A stretch of DNA of 7,693 bases, from NCBI GenBank assembly GCA_052144935.1, contig JBKQPR010000249.1, positions 1 to 7,693 of the forward strand, read 5' to 3'. The translations under genes were made by a program, and so were the position numbers. Each line of letters opens with the position of its first letter. The first letter of the stretch is position 1. The DNA comes from JOPF133 sp052144935 (lineage in GTDB: Bacteria; Acidobacteriota; Terriglobia; Bryobacterales; Bryobacteraceae). Positions 1 to 6,257 of this stretch are shown piece after piece. Below the pieces are notes generated by a model that saw only the letters and a program-made list of their open reading frames with translations, did no database searches and had not been told where the DNA came from.

Positions 1-1
1 T

Positions 2-127
2 GGACGATCCGAGCCAGAGACCCCTAAGCTCGGAGCGGGCCAACTGCTGAACCCGGATGCCACAGGAGCAAGTAAGCCTCAACGCATCAGTAGCTTACGG
101 GTTTCGCGACAGAAACTAGCTAGCTAG
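2..127 (+). other. possible 3' tail of an unidentified reading frame
   Basis: One plus-strand frame is open from the left edge of the window for 41 codons and ends at a TAG at 125-127. The translated tail is polar and rich in Lys, Arg, Ser and Gln, and I do not recognise it. It could be the C-terminus of a gene entering from the left, or a chance open frame. Its stop lies in the CTAG repeat at 116-127, which closes every frame on both strands, so the stop itself is weak evidence of a real gene end. Confidence 0.15.
116..127. repeat. 12-bp palindrome of three CTAG units (six-frame stop)
   Basis: CTAGCTAGCTAG is a perfect palindrome made of three tandem CTAG tetranucleotides. TAG starts at 117, 121 and 125, so all three plus frames terminate here; by symmetry all three minus frames do too. 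It coincides with the end of the minus-strand cytochrome fragment. The sequence observation is certain; any function is unknown. Confidence 0.6.
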
Positions 128-346
128 GGCCACCACCGTGGCGGTGGGGCGCGTGCTCGCATCGGCGTTGGCCGGGTTATGGCACAGCACGCAGCAAGTG
201 ACGTTGTTGCGCAGATCGCCGTGGACTTCCAGGCAAGAGTGGCAGGCATTGCAATTCGCGAGCGCCACCACGGTGCGGCGGGGCGTAACGGGCGAACTGT
301 CCACCAAGGAGTAGACGACCTGGTTGACTCGGCCGCAATTGGTGGC
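116..346 (-). pseudogene. OmcA/MtrC-family multihaem c-type cytochrome fragment
   Basis: Minus-strand translation from about 346 down to 137 gives a stretch typical of OmcA/MtrC decahaem cytochromes: a VVYSLVDSSPVTPRRTVV lead-in, then CNACH (codons at 251-239), the LEVHGDLRNNV linker, CVLCH (193-179) and NPANADASTRP. The two CXXCH motifs are c-type haem sites with His as axial ligand. In the family these proteins are surface-exposed or outer-membrane electron conduits of several hundred residues with about ten haems; only about 70 residues and two haems remain. There is no start codon, signal peptide or further haem repeat. The frame remains open upstream to an ATG at 415, but those first residues do not resemble the family. 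Homology stops near 137 and the frame closes at 116-118. A Ser-Cys after the first motif and a Cys directly before the second are unusual variations, in keeping with drift. I call it a gene remnant with two broken ends. Confidence 0.7.
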
Positions 347-432
347 CGTCGCGGAGGTAGTGCGCCGAGCGTCTGTTGACCTCCTCGACCGAAAAATCCG
401 CCGGTCGACCCCCACTCGGATCTTTACCCACT

Positions 433-461
433 TTGCATCGACGCTGTCTTTTCTCTACTAT
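433..461 (+). promoter_or_regulatory. weak candidate sigma-70-type promoter for the NmrA-like gene
   Basis: TTGCAT (433-438) and TACTAT (456-461) are separated by 17 bases, matching the -35/-10 consensus at 3 and 4 of 6 positions. Transcription would begin at about 468, next to the ATG at 469, so the mRNA would be leaderless or nearly so. That fits the absence of a proper Shine-Dalgarno (only CGGAAAC precedes the ATG). This is consensus matching only and could be chance. Confidence 0.25.
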
Positions 462-468
462 CGGAAAC

Positions 469-1371
469 ATGAATGACTCGACCATCATCGTGGCGGGAGC
501 TACCGGTAATCTCGGCGGACGCATCGTGAGAGCTTTGCTCGAACGGGGAGCCTGCTTAAGAGCGCTTGTTCGCCACGGCACTGCGCGAGACAAGCTCGAG
601 CGACTGCAGAAGCCCGGCGTAACGATTGCCAGTGTCGACTTCAGCAGCACTTCCCAGATGACTCCGGCATGCTCGTGTGGGTCCTGCGTGGTGTCCGCGC
701 TGCAAGGATTACGGGACGCGATCGTGGAAACGCAAACGGTTCTGCTCGACGCTGCGATCAAGGCTGACGTGCCACGTTTCATTCCGTCCGACTACTCGAT
801 CGATTTCACCAAGTTTCCACCGGGAGAGAATCGCAATCTCGATCTGCGCCGAGACTTCCACAAGCGCCTCGATAAGACTTCGATTTCAGCGACCACCATC
901 TTTAACGGTGCGTTTGCCGATATGCTGACCGGTCAGATGCCGCTCATTCTCTTCAAACTGAAGCGAGTCCTCTATTGGGGCGACGCGGACCAGCGCATGG
1001 ACTTCACGACGATGGACGACACGGCCGCATTCACGGCGAGCGCGGCTCTTGATCCGTCCACTCCTCGCTTTCTGCGAATAGCCGGCGATCGGCTCAGCGC
1101 CCGGGAACTGACGGCGGTCGTAAGTGAAGTGACCGGAAAGGAGTTCCGTCTGTTCCGCGCCGGAGGTCTGGGAATGCTCGGCACGCTGATCAAGGTCGCG
1201 CGCACAGTCGCTCCCGGAGAGAAGGAACTTTACCCGGCATGGCAGGGCATGCAGTACATGCGTAACATGTTCGAGGGCCGGGCCAAGCCAGAGCCGCTCG
1301 ACAACGATCGCTATCCTCGCATTCGTTGGACGACTGCGCGGGATGTGCTCACAGCGCGTCAAGTCAGGTAG
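469..1371 (+). CDS. NmrA-like / isoflavone-reductase-like NAD(P)-binding protein
   Basis: A 300-residue cytoplasmic protein of the atypical short-chain dehydrogenase group (NmrA/isoflavone reductase/PCBER-like). The N-terminus begins directly with beta-1 and the glycine-rich loop GATGNLG (residues 10-16), followed by RALVR (31-35), whose last Arg sits where NADP-preferring members bind the 2'-phosphate. VVSALQGLRDAIVETQ (74-89) and RFIPSDYSID (103-112) match the characteristic second half of the Rossmann fold; FHKRL (130-134) lies in the region where plant relatives carry their catalytic Lys, but I cannot confirm the equivalence. Length agrees with the family. I chose the ATG at 469 because the Rossmann motif starts nine residues later; the frame is open back to 376 but that extension is not family-like. 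Members either reduce small phenylpropanoid-like substrates or sense the NADP(H) state as regulators; nothing here decides between these. It appears to be transcribed alone, with no close same-strand neighbour. Residues 61-73 are Ser/Cys-rich. Confidence 0.85.
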   Translation: MNDSTIIVAGATGNLGGRIVRALLERGACLRALVRHGTARDKLERLQKPGVTIASVDFSSTSQMTPACSCGSCVVSALQGLRDAIVETQTVLLDAAIKADVPRFIPSDYSIDFTKFPPGENRNLDLRRDFHKRLDKTSISATTIFNGAFADMLTGQMPLILFKLKRVLYWGDADQRMDFTTMDDTAAFTASAALDPSTPRFLRIAGDRLSARELTAVVSEVTGKEFRLFRAGGLGMLGTLIKVARTVAPGEKELYPAWQGMQYMRNMFEGRAKPEPLDNDRYPRIRWTTARDVLTARQVR

Positions 1372-1705
1372 CCTCGGCGCCGGCAAGAGACCGGTGGGCG
1401 CCTACCATAGTCCCTGCGCACGTTTCAAGAGTCCGGACGACGGTGACGACGGTGCTAAGCCGATGGGACCGCGGAGACGAAGTTCCATACATGAACATTC
1501 GACAGGACGTCGATTTCGCGGCGGCGCGGCGAGCATAGGCTTCAACTTCGCCGAACCCGGAGGGCCGGATGGAATCGTGACGCCCGGTCCCGCTGCGAGC
1601 GCTCAGTTGTCCAACCCCTACGGCGTCGCCAGTACGGCGACAACGGAGTCTCAGCCTCGCGCGGGTCTGGTCATCAGCGAGAAGAATGACGGTACACTGG
1701 AGCAG
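1372..1705. other. spacer between the NmrA-like and HU genes
   Basis: 334 bases with no gene I can support. The HU frame happens to be open throughout, but its translation here is low-complexity, Arg/Ser/Gly/Pro-rich, and does not resemble HU or any family I know. I found no terminator with a T-run and no convincing promoter; the region presumably contains the HU promoter. A weak GC-rich inverted repeat (GGCGCC at 1376-1381 and 1397-1402) follows the NmrA-like stop codon. Confidence 0.5.
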
Positions 1706-2005
1706 ATGACGAAACAACAATTGGTTGAGGCAGTATCAGAGAAGACAGGACAGGGAAGGGCTGAGGTCGACGCCGTCGTGGATTCTATTCTTGGGACGAT
1801 TACCGCGGCGCTCAGTTCAAACGAACGTGTCGATTTGCGTGGATTTGGCAGCTTTCTGGTGAAAGAGAAGAAAGAACGCCAAGGTCGCAATCCCAGGACT
1901 GGGGAGACAATCACGATACCAGCCAAGCGCGATGTCGGCTTCAGGGCCGGCAAGGACCTGAGCGAAAAGCTGACTCAATCCAAGCCGGAACCCACTCCAG
2001 CTTGA
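1706..2005 (+). CDS. HU-family histone-like DNA-binding protein
   Basis: A 99-residue HU/IHF-family nucleoid protein that would dimerise and bend DNA without strong sequence specificity. The start MTKQQLVEAVSEKTG gives helix 1, residues 18-38 give helix 2, and RVDLRGFGSF (41-50) is the conserved beta-hairpin core. VKEKKERQGRNPRTGE (52-67) is the DNA-binding arm, with the intercalating Pro at 63 in RNPRTGE; IPAKRDVGFRAGKDL (71-85) closes the fold. It fits the family signature in full. A short, acidic/Pro-ending tail (SKPEPTPA) extends a few residues past the usual HU end. The ATG at 1706 is chosen because it starts exactly where the family starts; GGAG at 1699-1702 is a Shine-Dalgarno with a tight 3-base spacing. 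HU and IHF subunits are hard to tell apart by eye; the absence of IHF-specific features and the general sequence favour HU. It stands alone between two long spacers. Confidence 0.93.
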   Translation: MTKQQLVEAVSEKTGQGRAEVDAVVDSILGTITAALSSNERVDLRGFGSFLVKEKKERQGRNPRTGETITIPAKRDVGFRAGKDLSEKLTQSKPEPTPA

Positions 2006-2305
2006 TCTGCACACACTGATTTAAGGCTGGCTGCCGGCAGAGTTCCAGGACGATCGACATCAGGCCGCCAACGGGCCCGCGAGAGGCGCTGGCGGAAGCG
2101 GCGCCATCGGCAGACGCGCAGCAAGCGACCGCCCGCTCTAAGCGCAAAATGCCGTGGGCCGCCTGCAACGCGCGCAATCCGATATCCGGCCCGAGGCGTC
2201 GATCGCGTGCGGGGCACCAGCAACAGGACCCCGATTCAGGTACCGCGGGCAGCCCCGCGCAGCGCGCTTGACCAAAGGCGTCGTGGCGGCCGGCGCCGCT
2301 CGGAT

Positions 2306-2383
2306 GGACGCTTTCGGCCCGCGGTCGCATGGCCGCCGCCCACCGCGCCGCGGGCGGGACGCCGGGCTGAAAACGGCAAGACT
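2306..2383 (+). repeat. direct repeat, copy 1 (78 bases)
   Basis: Aligns without gaps to 2701-2778, about three quarters identical by hand alignment. The core at 2315-2336 (22 bases, including CCCGCGGTCGCATGGCCGC) is identical in the second copy at 2710-2731, and both copies end with a CTGAAA(A)CGGCAA-ACT block. The spacing between the two copies is 395 bases. Function unknown. Confidence 0.65.
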
Positions 2384-2700
2384 GGTTCGGCCTGGCGGCC
2401 GGCAGGGGCGCCGGGCAAAGCGATCGGAGAAGCCGTGCCGGTCGATGCGGATCTGGCCGAAGATCTCGACCCTCGGCCCGCCCGCCACCCTTCCGCCGAG
2501 CTGCACAGGCACGTGCGGATTGCCGGGCACCGCGGCCGGCCGCCAGCGTGCCCGCCCAAGCGCGTGATCGCCAGGCGGCCTCGCGCCGGCATCGGTATGC
2601 GCGCCGACTGGCGCAGCCGGAATCGGCCCGCGAGCAGCCACAGGAGACCGAGGAGCCGTCGAGCAGCTTGCCGCCGCGCACCAGGCTTTCGGTTACCGAC

Positions 2701-2778
2701 GGACACTCCCGGCCCGCGGTCGCATGGCCGCTGCGCGCGGCGCAACGGGGCGGGGCGCCGGCCTGAAACGGCAACACT
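2701..2778 (+). repeat. direct repeat, copy 2 (78 bases)
   Basis: Second copy of the repeat at 2306-2383, in the same orientation. The exact core is at 2710-2731; the middle section is more diverged (GC-rich, with slipped runs of G and C), and the end block is conserved again. The shared core and shared end favour common descent over chance GC-rich similarity. Confidence 0.65.
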
Positions 2779-2891
2779 TGCGGATGGCCGGACAGCACCA
2801 CTTTGGTGGCGGATATCCACCGCTGCGAGCGCCACGCGCCTGGCCGGCAGCCGGAAATTCAAACCCGCCCATGCGCCCCGGCTCGTAGCCA

Positions 2892-2946
2892 AAGACGCGC
2901 TCCGGCGGGGCGCCCGCGGATCGACGCACGCCGCTGGCGCTGCCAA
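2892..2946 (+). repeat. dispersed repeat, left copy (upstream of the large gene)
   Basis: Colinear similarity with 6344-6408: AAGACGC, then CGGCGGGGCGC (2903-2913), then GACGCACGCCGCT (2923-2935), then CTGCCAA (2940-2946), in the same order and orientation with small length differences between blocks. The two copies lie on either side of the large secreted-protein gene. Confidence 0.5.
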
Positions 2947-3090
2947 GGCATAAAGCTAAAGTGGGATCAGGCCCACGGGAGGTCCTCGGAACACGTCCCT
3001 CGTGCCTGTTTGACCGGGCTCCGCGATTAATGGAGTCTCGTGCAACTCGTGGGGCCAGTCGGCCGCCGGCGCGCGGAGCGTTCTATGGTT

Positions 3091-3120
3091 TTGCGCCAGC
3101 CGGCTGGCCGGTCATAAAAT
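3091..3120 (+). promoter_or_regulatory. candidate sigma-70-type promoter of the large gene
   Basis: TTGCGC (3091-3096; 3 of 6 consensus positions) and TAAAAT (3115-3120; 5 of 6) are 18 bases apart. Transcription would start at about 3127, giving a leader of about 70 bases before the ATG at 3198. The spacer between the two boxes contains a 14-base perfect palindrome. The placement is plausible, but the evidence is consensus matching only. Confidence 0.35.
3095..3108. promoter_or_regulatory. 14-bp perfect palindrome, operator-like
   Basis: GCCAGCCGGCTGGC reads the same on both strands and falls between the candidate -35 and -10 boxes, where repressors of the LacI, TetR or GntR types often bind. 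Carbohydrate-active genes are commonly controlled this way. No regulator gene is in the window, so the partner is unknown; in GC-rich DNA such palindromes also arise by chance. Confidence 0.3.
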
Positions 3121-3197
3121 GCTCTCAAGCTGCCTACACCCTGGTTTGTGAATCGAAGACGGCGCGATCGCTTTGCGGTAAAACTAAAGATACGGCA

Positions 3198-6100
3198 ATG
3201 CACACGCGTACCAGAAGGAATCTACTGCTCGTCATGCTGTTGCACGGCATCGCTTCTGCTGCTTTCGCGGCATCGGCGATCGCCACGCGCCTGGATGACC
3301 CCAAAGCGGTTTATCTGACTGCTCCCGAATTCGGCGCTCGCGCCGACGGAAAAAGCGACGACAGCGCTGCGCTCCAGGCTGCCATAGACAAGGCTGAAAA
3401 CAACGTTCGCGAAGGAATTGTTTTTGTACCCTCGGGCCAATACCGGCTGACGCGCACCGTCTACGTATGGCCAGGGGTCCGCATCATCGGCTACGGCGCG
3501 ACGCGCCCCGTCTTCCTGCTGCCGGCCAACACGCCGGGTTTTCAGAAAGGCGTGGGCGTGATGGTGATGTTCACCGGCGCGCGCCCCGGCCGCGCATTCG
3601 CCGCAGGCTTCCGCGTGCCGTTTCCGCCACCGGATAGTGTGCCCCCGAATAACCAGATCGCCGACGCCAATTCCGGCACGTTCTATTCGGCCATGAGCAA
3701 CATCGATTTCGAGATCGGCGACGGCAACCCGGCCGCGGTCGCGATCCGCTTCCACGCCGCCCAGCATGCTTATCTCAGCCATATGGATTTCCATATCGGT
3801 TCCGGTCTCGCCGCACTGAACCAGGTCGGCAATGAGGCCGAGGATCTGCACTTCTATGGCGGACGTTACGGCATTCTAACCGAAAAGACCTCGCCCGCCT
3901 GGCAGTTCACGCTCACCGATTCCGTGTTCCAGGGTCAGCGCGAAGCCGCGGTTCGCGAGCACGAGGCAGGACTCACCCTCATTCGCGATACGTTCCGCGA
4001 CGTCCCCGACGCCATCGATATCGATCCGCAGTATTACGACCAGTTGTGGGTCAAGGACAGCCGCTTCGAGAATATCTCCGGCGCGGCCGTGGTCATCAGC
4101 GATGAGAAAAGTCCGCTGAACGAGATCGGTTTCGAGAACGCGGTATTGAAGGAAGTGCCGGTTTTTGCGCTATTCCGCGAGAGCGGGAAGAAGGTTGCCG
4201 GAAAGGGCCGGGTGTACCGGATCAAGAATTTCAATTATGGGCTGATCGTACCCGGCGAGGGGATGACCGGCGCCATCGGCATGGTCTACGACGCCACAAG
4301 TCTGACCACGATGCCCGCGCCATTGCCTCCAGCGATCCCGGCGCTGCCGGCCGCCGAAGATTGGGTCAACGTTCACTCGCTGGGTGTCACCGGAGACGGC
4401 AAAACCGACGACACCGTTGCTATCCGGAAAGCGATTGATTCACATCGGGTGCTCTATTTTCCGAGCGGGCATTACATCGTCAGCGACACGCTCACGTTGA
4501 AACCGGACACGGTACTCATCGGGCTGCACCCCACGCTGACGCAGTTGGACCTTCCGGATGGCACGCCCGCCTATCAGGGGGTGGGGGCGCCCCGGGCGGT
4601 GATCTCCGCGCCTCCGGGCGGCTCCAACATCCTGAGCGGCTTCGGGGTCCTGACGGGCGGGATCAATCCCCGCGCCGTGGGCGTGCTGTGGTGCGCCGGG
4701 GCCGCTTCGCTGATCGATGATGTGCGCTTCCTGGGCGGTCATGGCAGCGGCACGAATCCGTATAACAACGACCACACCGCCGATCCCGACCTGCGCAAGC
4801 GCTGGGACGGGCACTATCCCAGTCTGTGGGTTACGCACGGCGGCGGTGGAACCTTCGCCGACATCTGGACTCCCGACACTTTCGCCCAAGCGGGATTCTA
4901 TGTCTCCGACACCAAGACCCCCGGCCATGTCTACGAGCTCTCCAACGAACACCATGTTCGCACCGAGATCAAGTTCGACCACGTGGAAAACTGGGACATA
5001 GACGCGCCGCAGACCGAAGAGGAAGCAGGCGAGAGTCCCGAATCCTTATCGCTGGAGTTAGATTGGTCGAAGAACATCACCATCGCGAACTATCACAGTT
5101 ATCGCGTCACGCGTTCCCGCGCGCCGTTTCCGGCCGCGGTTCGTCTCTATCATTGTGCGGACATTCACTTCCGCAACCTTCACGTCAATGCCGAAAGCGG
5201 ATATGCCACGTGCGACCAAAACGGCTGCGGCACGTTTCTGCGAGTCAGCAAATTCCCCTACGAGAATTCCATTGAGGATGTGACGCATCGTCTGGACACG
5301 CGCGAACGGGAGTTTGCCGTGCTCGACGTTCCCGCCGAGCCTCCCGCACCCGCTCCCGCCGATGCTTCCGCGGTGCTGGAGCCAGGCTCGAAGGTCCAGA
5401 AGTTGGCAGACGGATTCTATTCCATTTCCGGCGCGGCGGTGGATGGTTCCGGCAGGCTCTATTTCGTGGATCACCATGAGCAGCGCATCTATGGCTGGTC
5501 GGCAGCCGAAGGACTCACCATCGAGCGCGACAACCCGCTCGATCCCGTGAACCTGGCGTTCGACAAGACGGGCAACGTGCTGGTGCTCTCTTCTTCCGGA
5601 CCGGAGGGAACGGTCTATTCGTTCCGTCCGGGATCGCCGCAAGATCAGATCGCCGTGCTGGCGCCCCAGCAAACGAGACCGCATCCGGGCGCGCGGGCCG
5701 TTCTGCCGGTCAATTACTGGAACAATGGCGAATTCAAAGACCAACTGGACTTCGACACGTTCGCTTACACGACGCTGGCGCAGATGTTCAAGCAAGACGT
5801 GTCCACCCCGAAAGCAAAGGAATACGTCTCGGCGGACGGCAGTGTGTTCCTGCCTGCGGGGCGCGTTTTCCAGCAGGGACCGGCGGACTCCACTTCGGGC
5901 TGGCGTTTCTCCGACAACCTGGATACTTATGGTTTCCTCAGCGCCAATCCCGGGGATCACATGTATGTCAGCAGCGAGTCGGAAGACGTCACCTACAGTG
6001 CGTTAGTGGGCGCTGACGGCACGTTGAGCGATTTGCAACCCTTTGCCCAGCGCGGCGGTGAAAGCGTCGCCGTCGACCAGAAGGGCAACGTATACGTTGC

Positions 6101-6257
6101 GAACGGCCAAATCTTCGTTTATGACCGTGGGGGCAAGCAGATCGGCCGGATCGACGTGCCGGAACGTCCCATCGATATCGTTTTCGGCGGCGCCGGCGGT
6201 CGCACCCTGTTCATTCTGGCCCACCATGCGCTCTTCGCGGTAAGGGTACGCACTTGA
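3198..6257 (+). CDS. exported pectate-lyase-superfamily (GH55-like) protein with C-terminal SMP-30-like propeller
   Basis: A 1019-residue exported protein, probably acting on polysaccharide outside the cytoplasm. Residues 1-24 form a signal peptide: basic RTRR, hydrophobic LLLVMLLHGIASAAFA, cleavage likely after AFA; this fixes the ATG at 3198. The first pectate_lyase_3-type beta-helix starts at 42 (APEFGARADGKSDD, then FVPSGQYRL and VRIIGYG). A second starts at 391 (NVHSLGVTGDGKTDDTVAI, then YFPSGHYIV and TVLIGLHP) and runs to about 700. Two such starts in one chain is the arrangement of GH55 exo-1,3-beta-glucanases and relatives. A Pro/Ala hinge (712-722, PAEPPAPAPAD) leads to a propeller-type domain (about 728-1019) with SMP-30/NHL-like strands such as ISGAAVDGSGRLYFVDHHEQRIYGW (split over 743-767), LAFDKTGNVLVLS and SVAVDQKGNVYVANGQIFVYD. 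I cannot assign catalytic residues, so hydrolase, lyase or non-enzymatic sugar-binding roles all remain possible. It is monocistronic by spacing, and similar repeats flank it. Confidence 0.85.
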   Translation: MHTRTRRNLLLVMLLHGIASAAFAASAIATRLDDPKAVYLTAPEFGARADGKSDDSAALQAAIDKAENNVREGIVFVPSGQYRLTRTVYVWPGVRIIGYGATRPVFLLPANTPGFQKGVGVMVMFTGARPGRAFAAGFRVPFPPPDSVPPNNQIADANSGTFYSAMSNIDFEIGDGNPAAVAIRFHAAQHAYLSHMDFHIGSGLAALNQVGNEAEDLHFYGGRYGILTEKTSPAWQFTLTDSVFQGQREAAVREHEAGLTLIRDTFRDVPDAIDIDPQYYDQLWVKDSRFENISGAAVVISDEKSPLNEIGFENAVLKEVPVFALFRESGKKVAGKGRVYRIKNFNYGLIVPGEGMTGAIGMVYDATSLTTMPAPLPPAIPALPAAEDWVNVHSLGVTGDGKTDDTVAIRKAIDSHRVLYFPSGHYIVSDTLTLKPDTVLIGLHPTLTQLDLPDGTPAYQGVGAPRAVISAPPGGSNILSGFGVLTGGINPRAVGVLWCAGAASLIDDVRFLGGHGSGTNPYNNDHTADPDLRKRWDGHYPSLWVTHGGGGTFADIWTPDTFAQAGFYVSDTKTPGHVYELSNEHHVRTEIKFDHVENWDIDAPQTEEEAGESPESLSLELDWSKNITIANYHSYRVTRSRAPFPAAVRLYHCADIHFRNLHVNAESGYATCDQNGCGTFLRVSKFPYENSIEDVTHRLDTREREFAVLDVPAEPPAPAPADASAVLEPGSKVQKLADGFYSISGAAVDGSGRLYFVDHHEQRIYGWSAAEGLTIERDNPLDPVNLAFDKTGNVLVLSSSGPEGTVYSFRPGSPQDQIAVLAPQQTRPHPGARAVLPVNYWNNGEFKDQLDFDTFAYTTLAQMFKQDVSTPKAKEYVSADGSVFLPAGRVFQQGPADSTSGWRFSDNLDTYGFLSANPGDHMYVSSESEDVTYSALVGADGTLSDLQPFAQRGGESVAVDQKGNVYVANGQIFVYDRGGKQIGRIDVPERPIDIVFGGAGGRTLFILAHHALFAVRVRT

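Larger units (their letters stand above)
2006..2953. other. GC-rich non-coding stretch with internal repeats
   Basis: Very GC-rich sequence with long open frames on both strands and in several frames at once, which is what high GC produces by chance. Their translations are Arg/Ala/Pro/Gly-rich without any domain I recognise, so I call no gene here. It holds a 78-base direct repeat (2306-2383 and 2701-2778) and, at its right end, a repeat related to one at 6344-6408. No tRNA, terminator or CRISPR structure was seen. It may be decayed genes, repeat-derived DNA, or an unrecognised RNA. Confidence 0.5.
2954..3197. promoter_or_regulatory. upstream region of the large secreted-protein gene
   Basis: 244 bases between the repeat-rich spacer and the ATG at 3198. 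The frame of the large gene is open back to 2961, but that part is unlike a protein start and would bury the signal peptide. It contains a candidate promoter at 3091-3120 with a palindrome. No good Shine-Dalgarno precedes the ATG at 3198; only an A-rich TAAAGATACGGCA stretch is present. Confidence 0.4.

Noticed and set aside
385..408. Inverted repeat TCGACCG / CGGTCGA with a 10-base loop between the cytochrome fragment and the NmrA-like gene, possible terminator
   Set aside because: No T-run follows on either strand and the stem is only 7 bp; it lies upstream of the plus-strand gene and does not follow an intact gene on either side.
1376..1402. GGCGCC ... GGCGCC inverted repeat after the NmrA-like gene, possible terminator
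   Set aside because: Each half is self-complementary, the inner stem is bulged and there is no T-run; this is common in GC-rich DNA.
1941..2801. Long minus-strand open frame of about 286 codons
   Set aside because: It overlaps the end of the HU gene, its translation is Arg/Ala/Ser-rich without domains, and other frames are equally open in this GC-rich stretch.
2207..2953. Plus-strand open frame of about 248 codons in the GC-rich spacer
   Set aside because: Compositionally biased Arg/Pro/Ala string with no motif or ribosome binding site, and competing frames on both strands.
2961..3197. N-terminal extension of the large secreted protein to an ATG at 2961
   Set aside because: It would put 79 unrelated residues before a clear signal peptide beginning at 3198.
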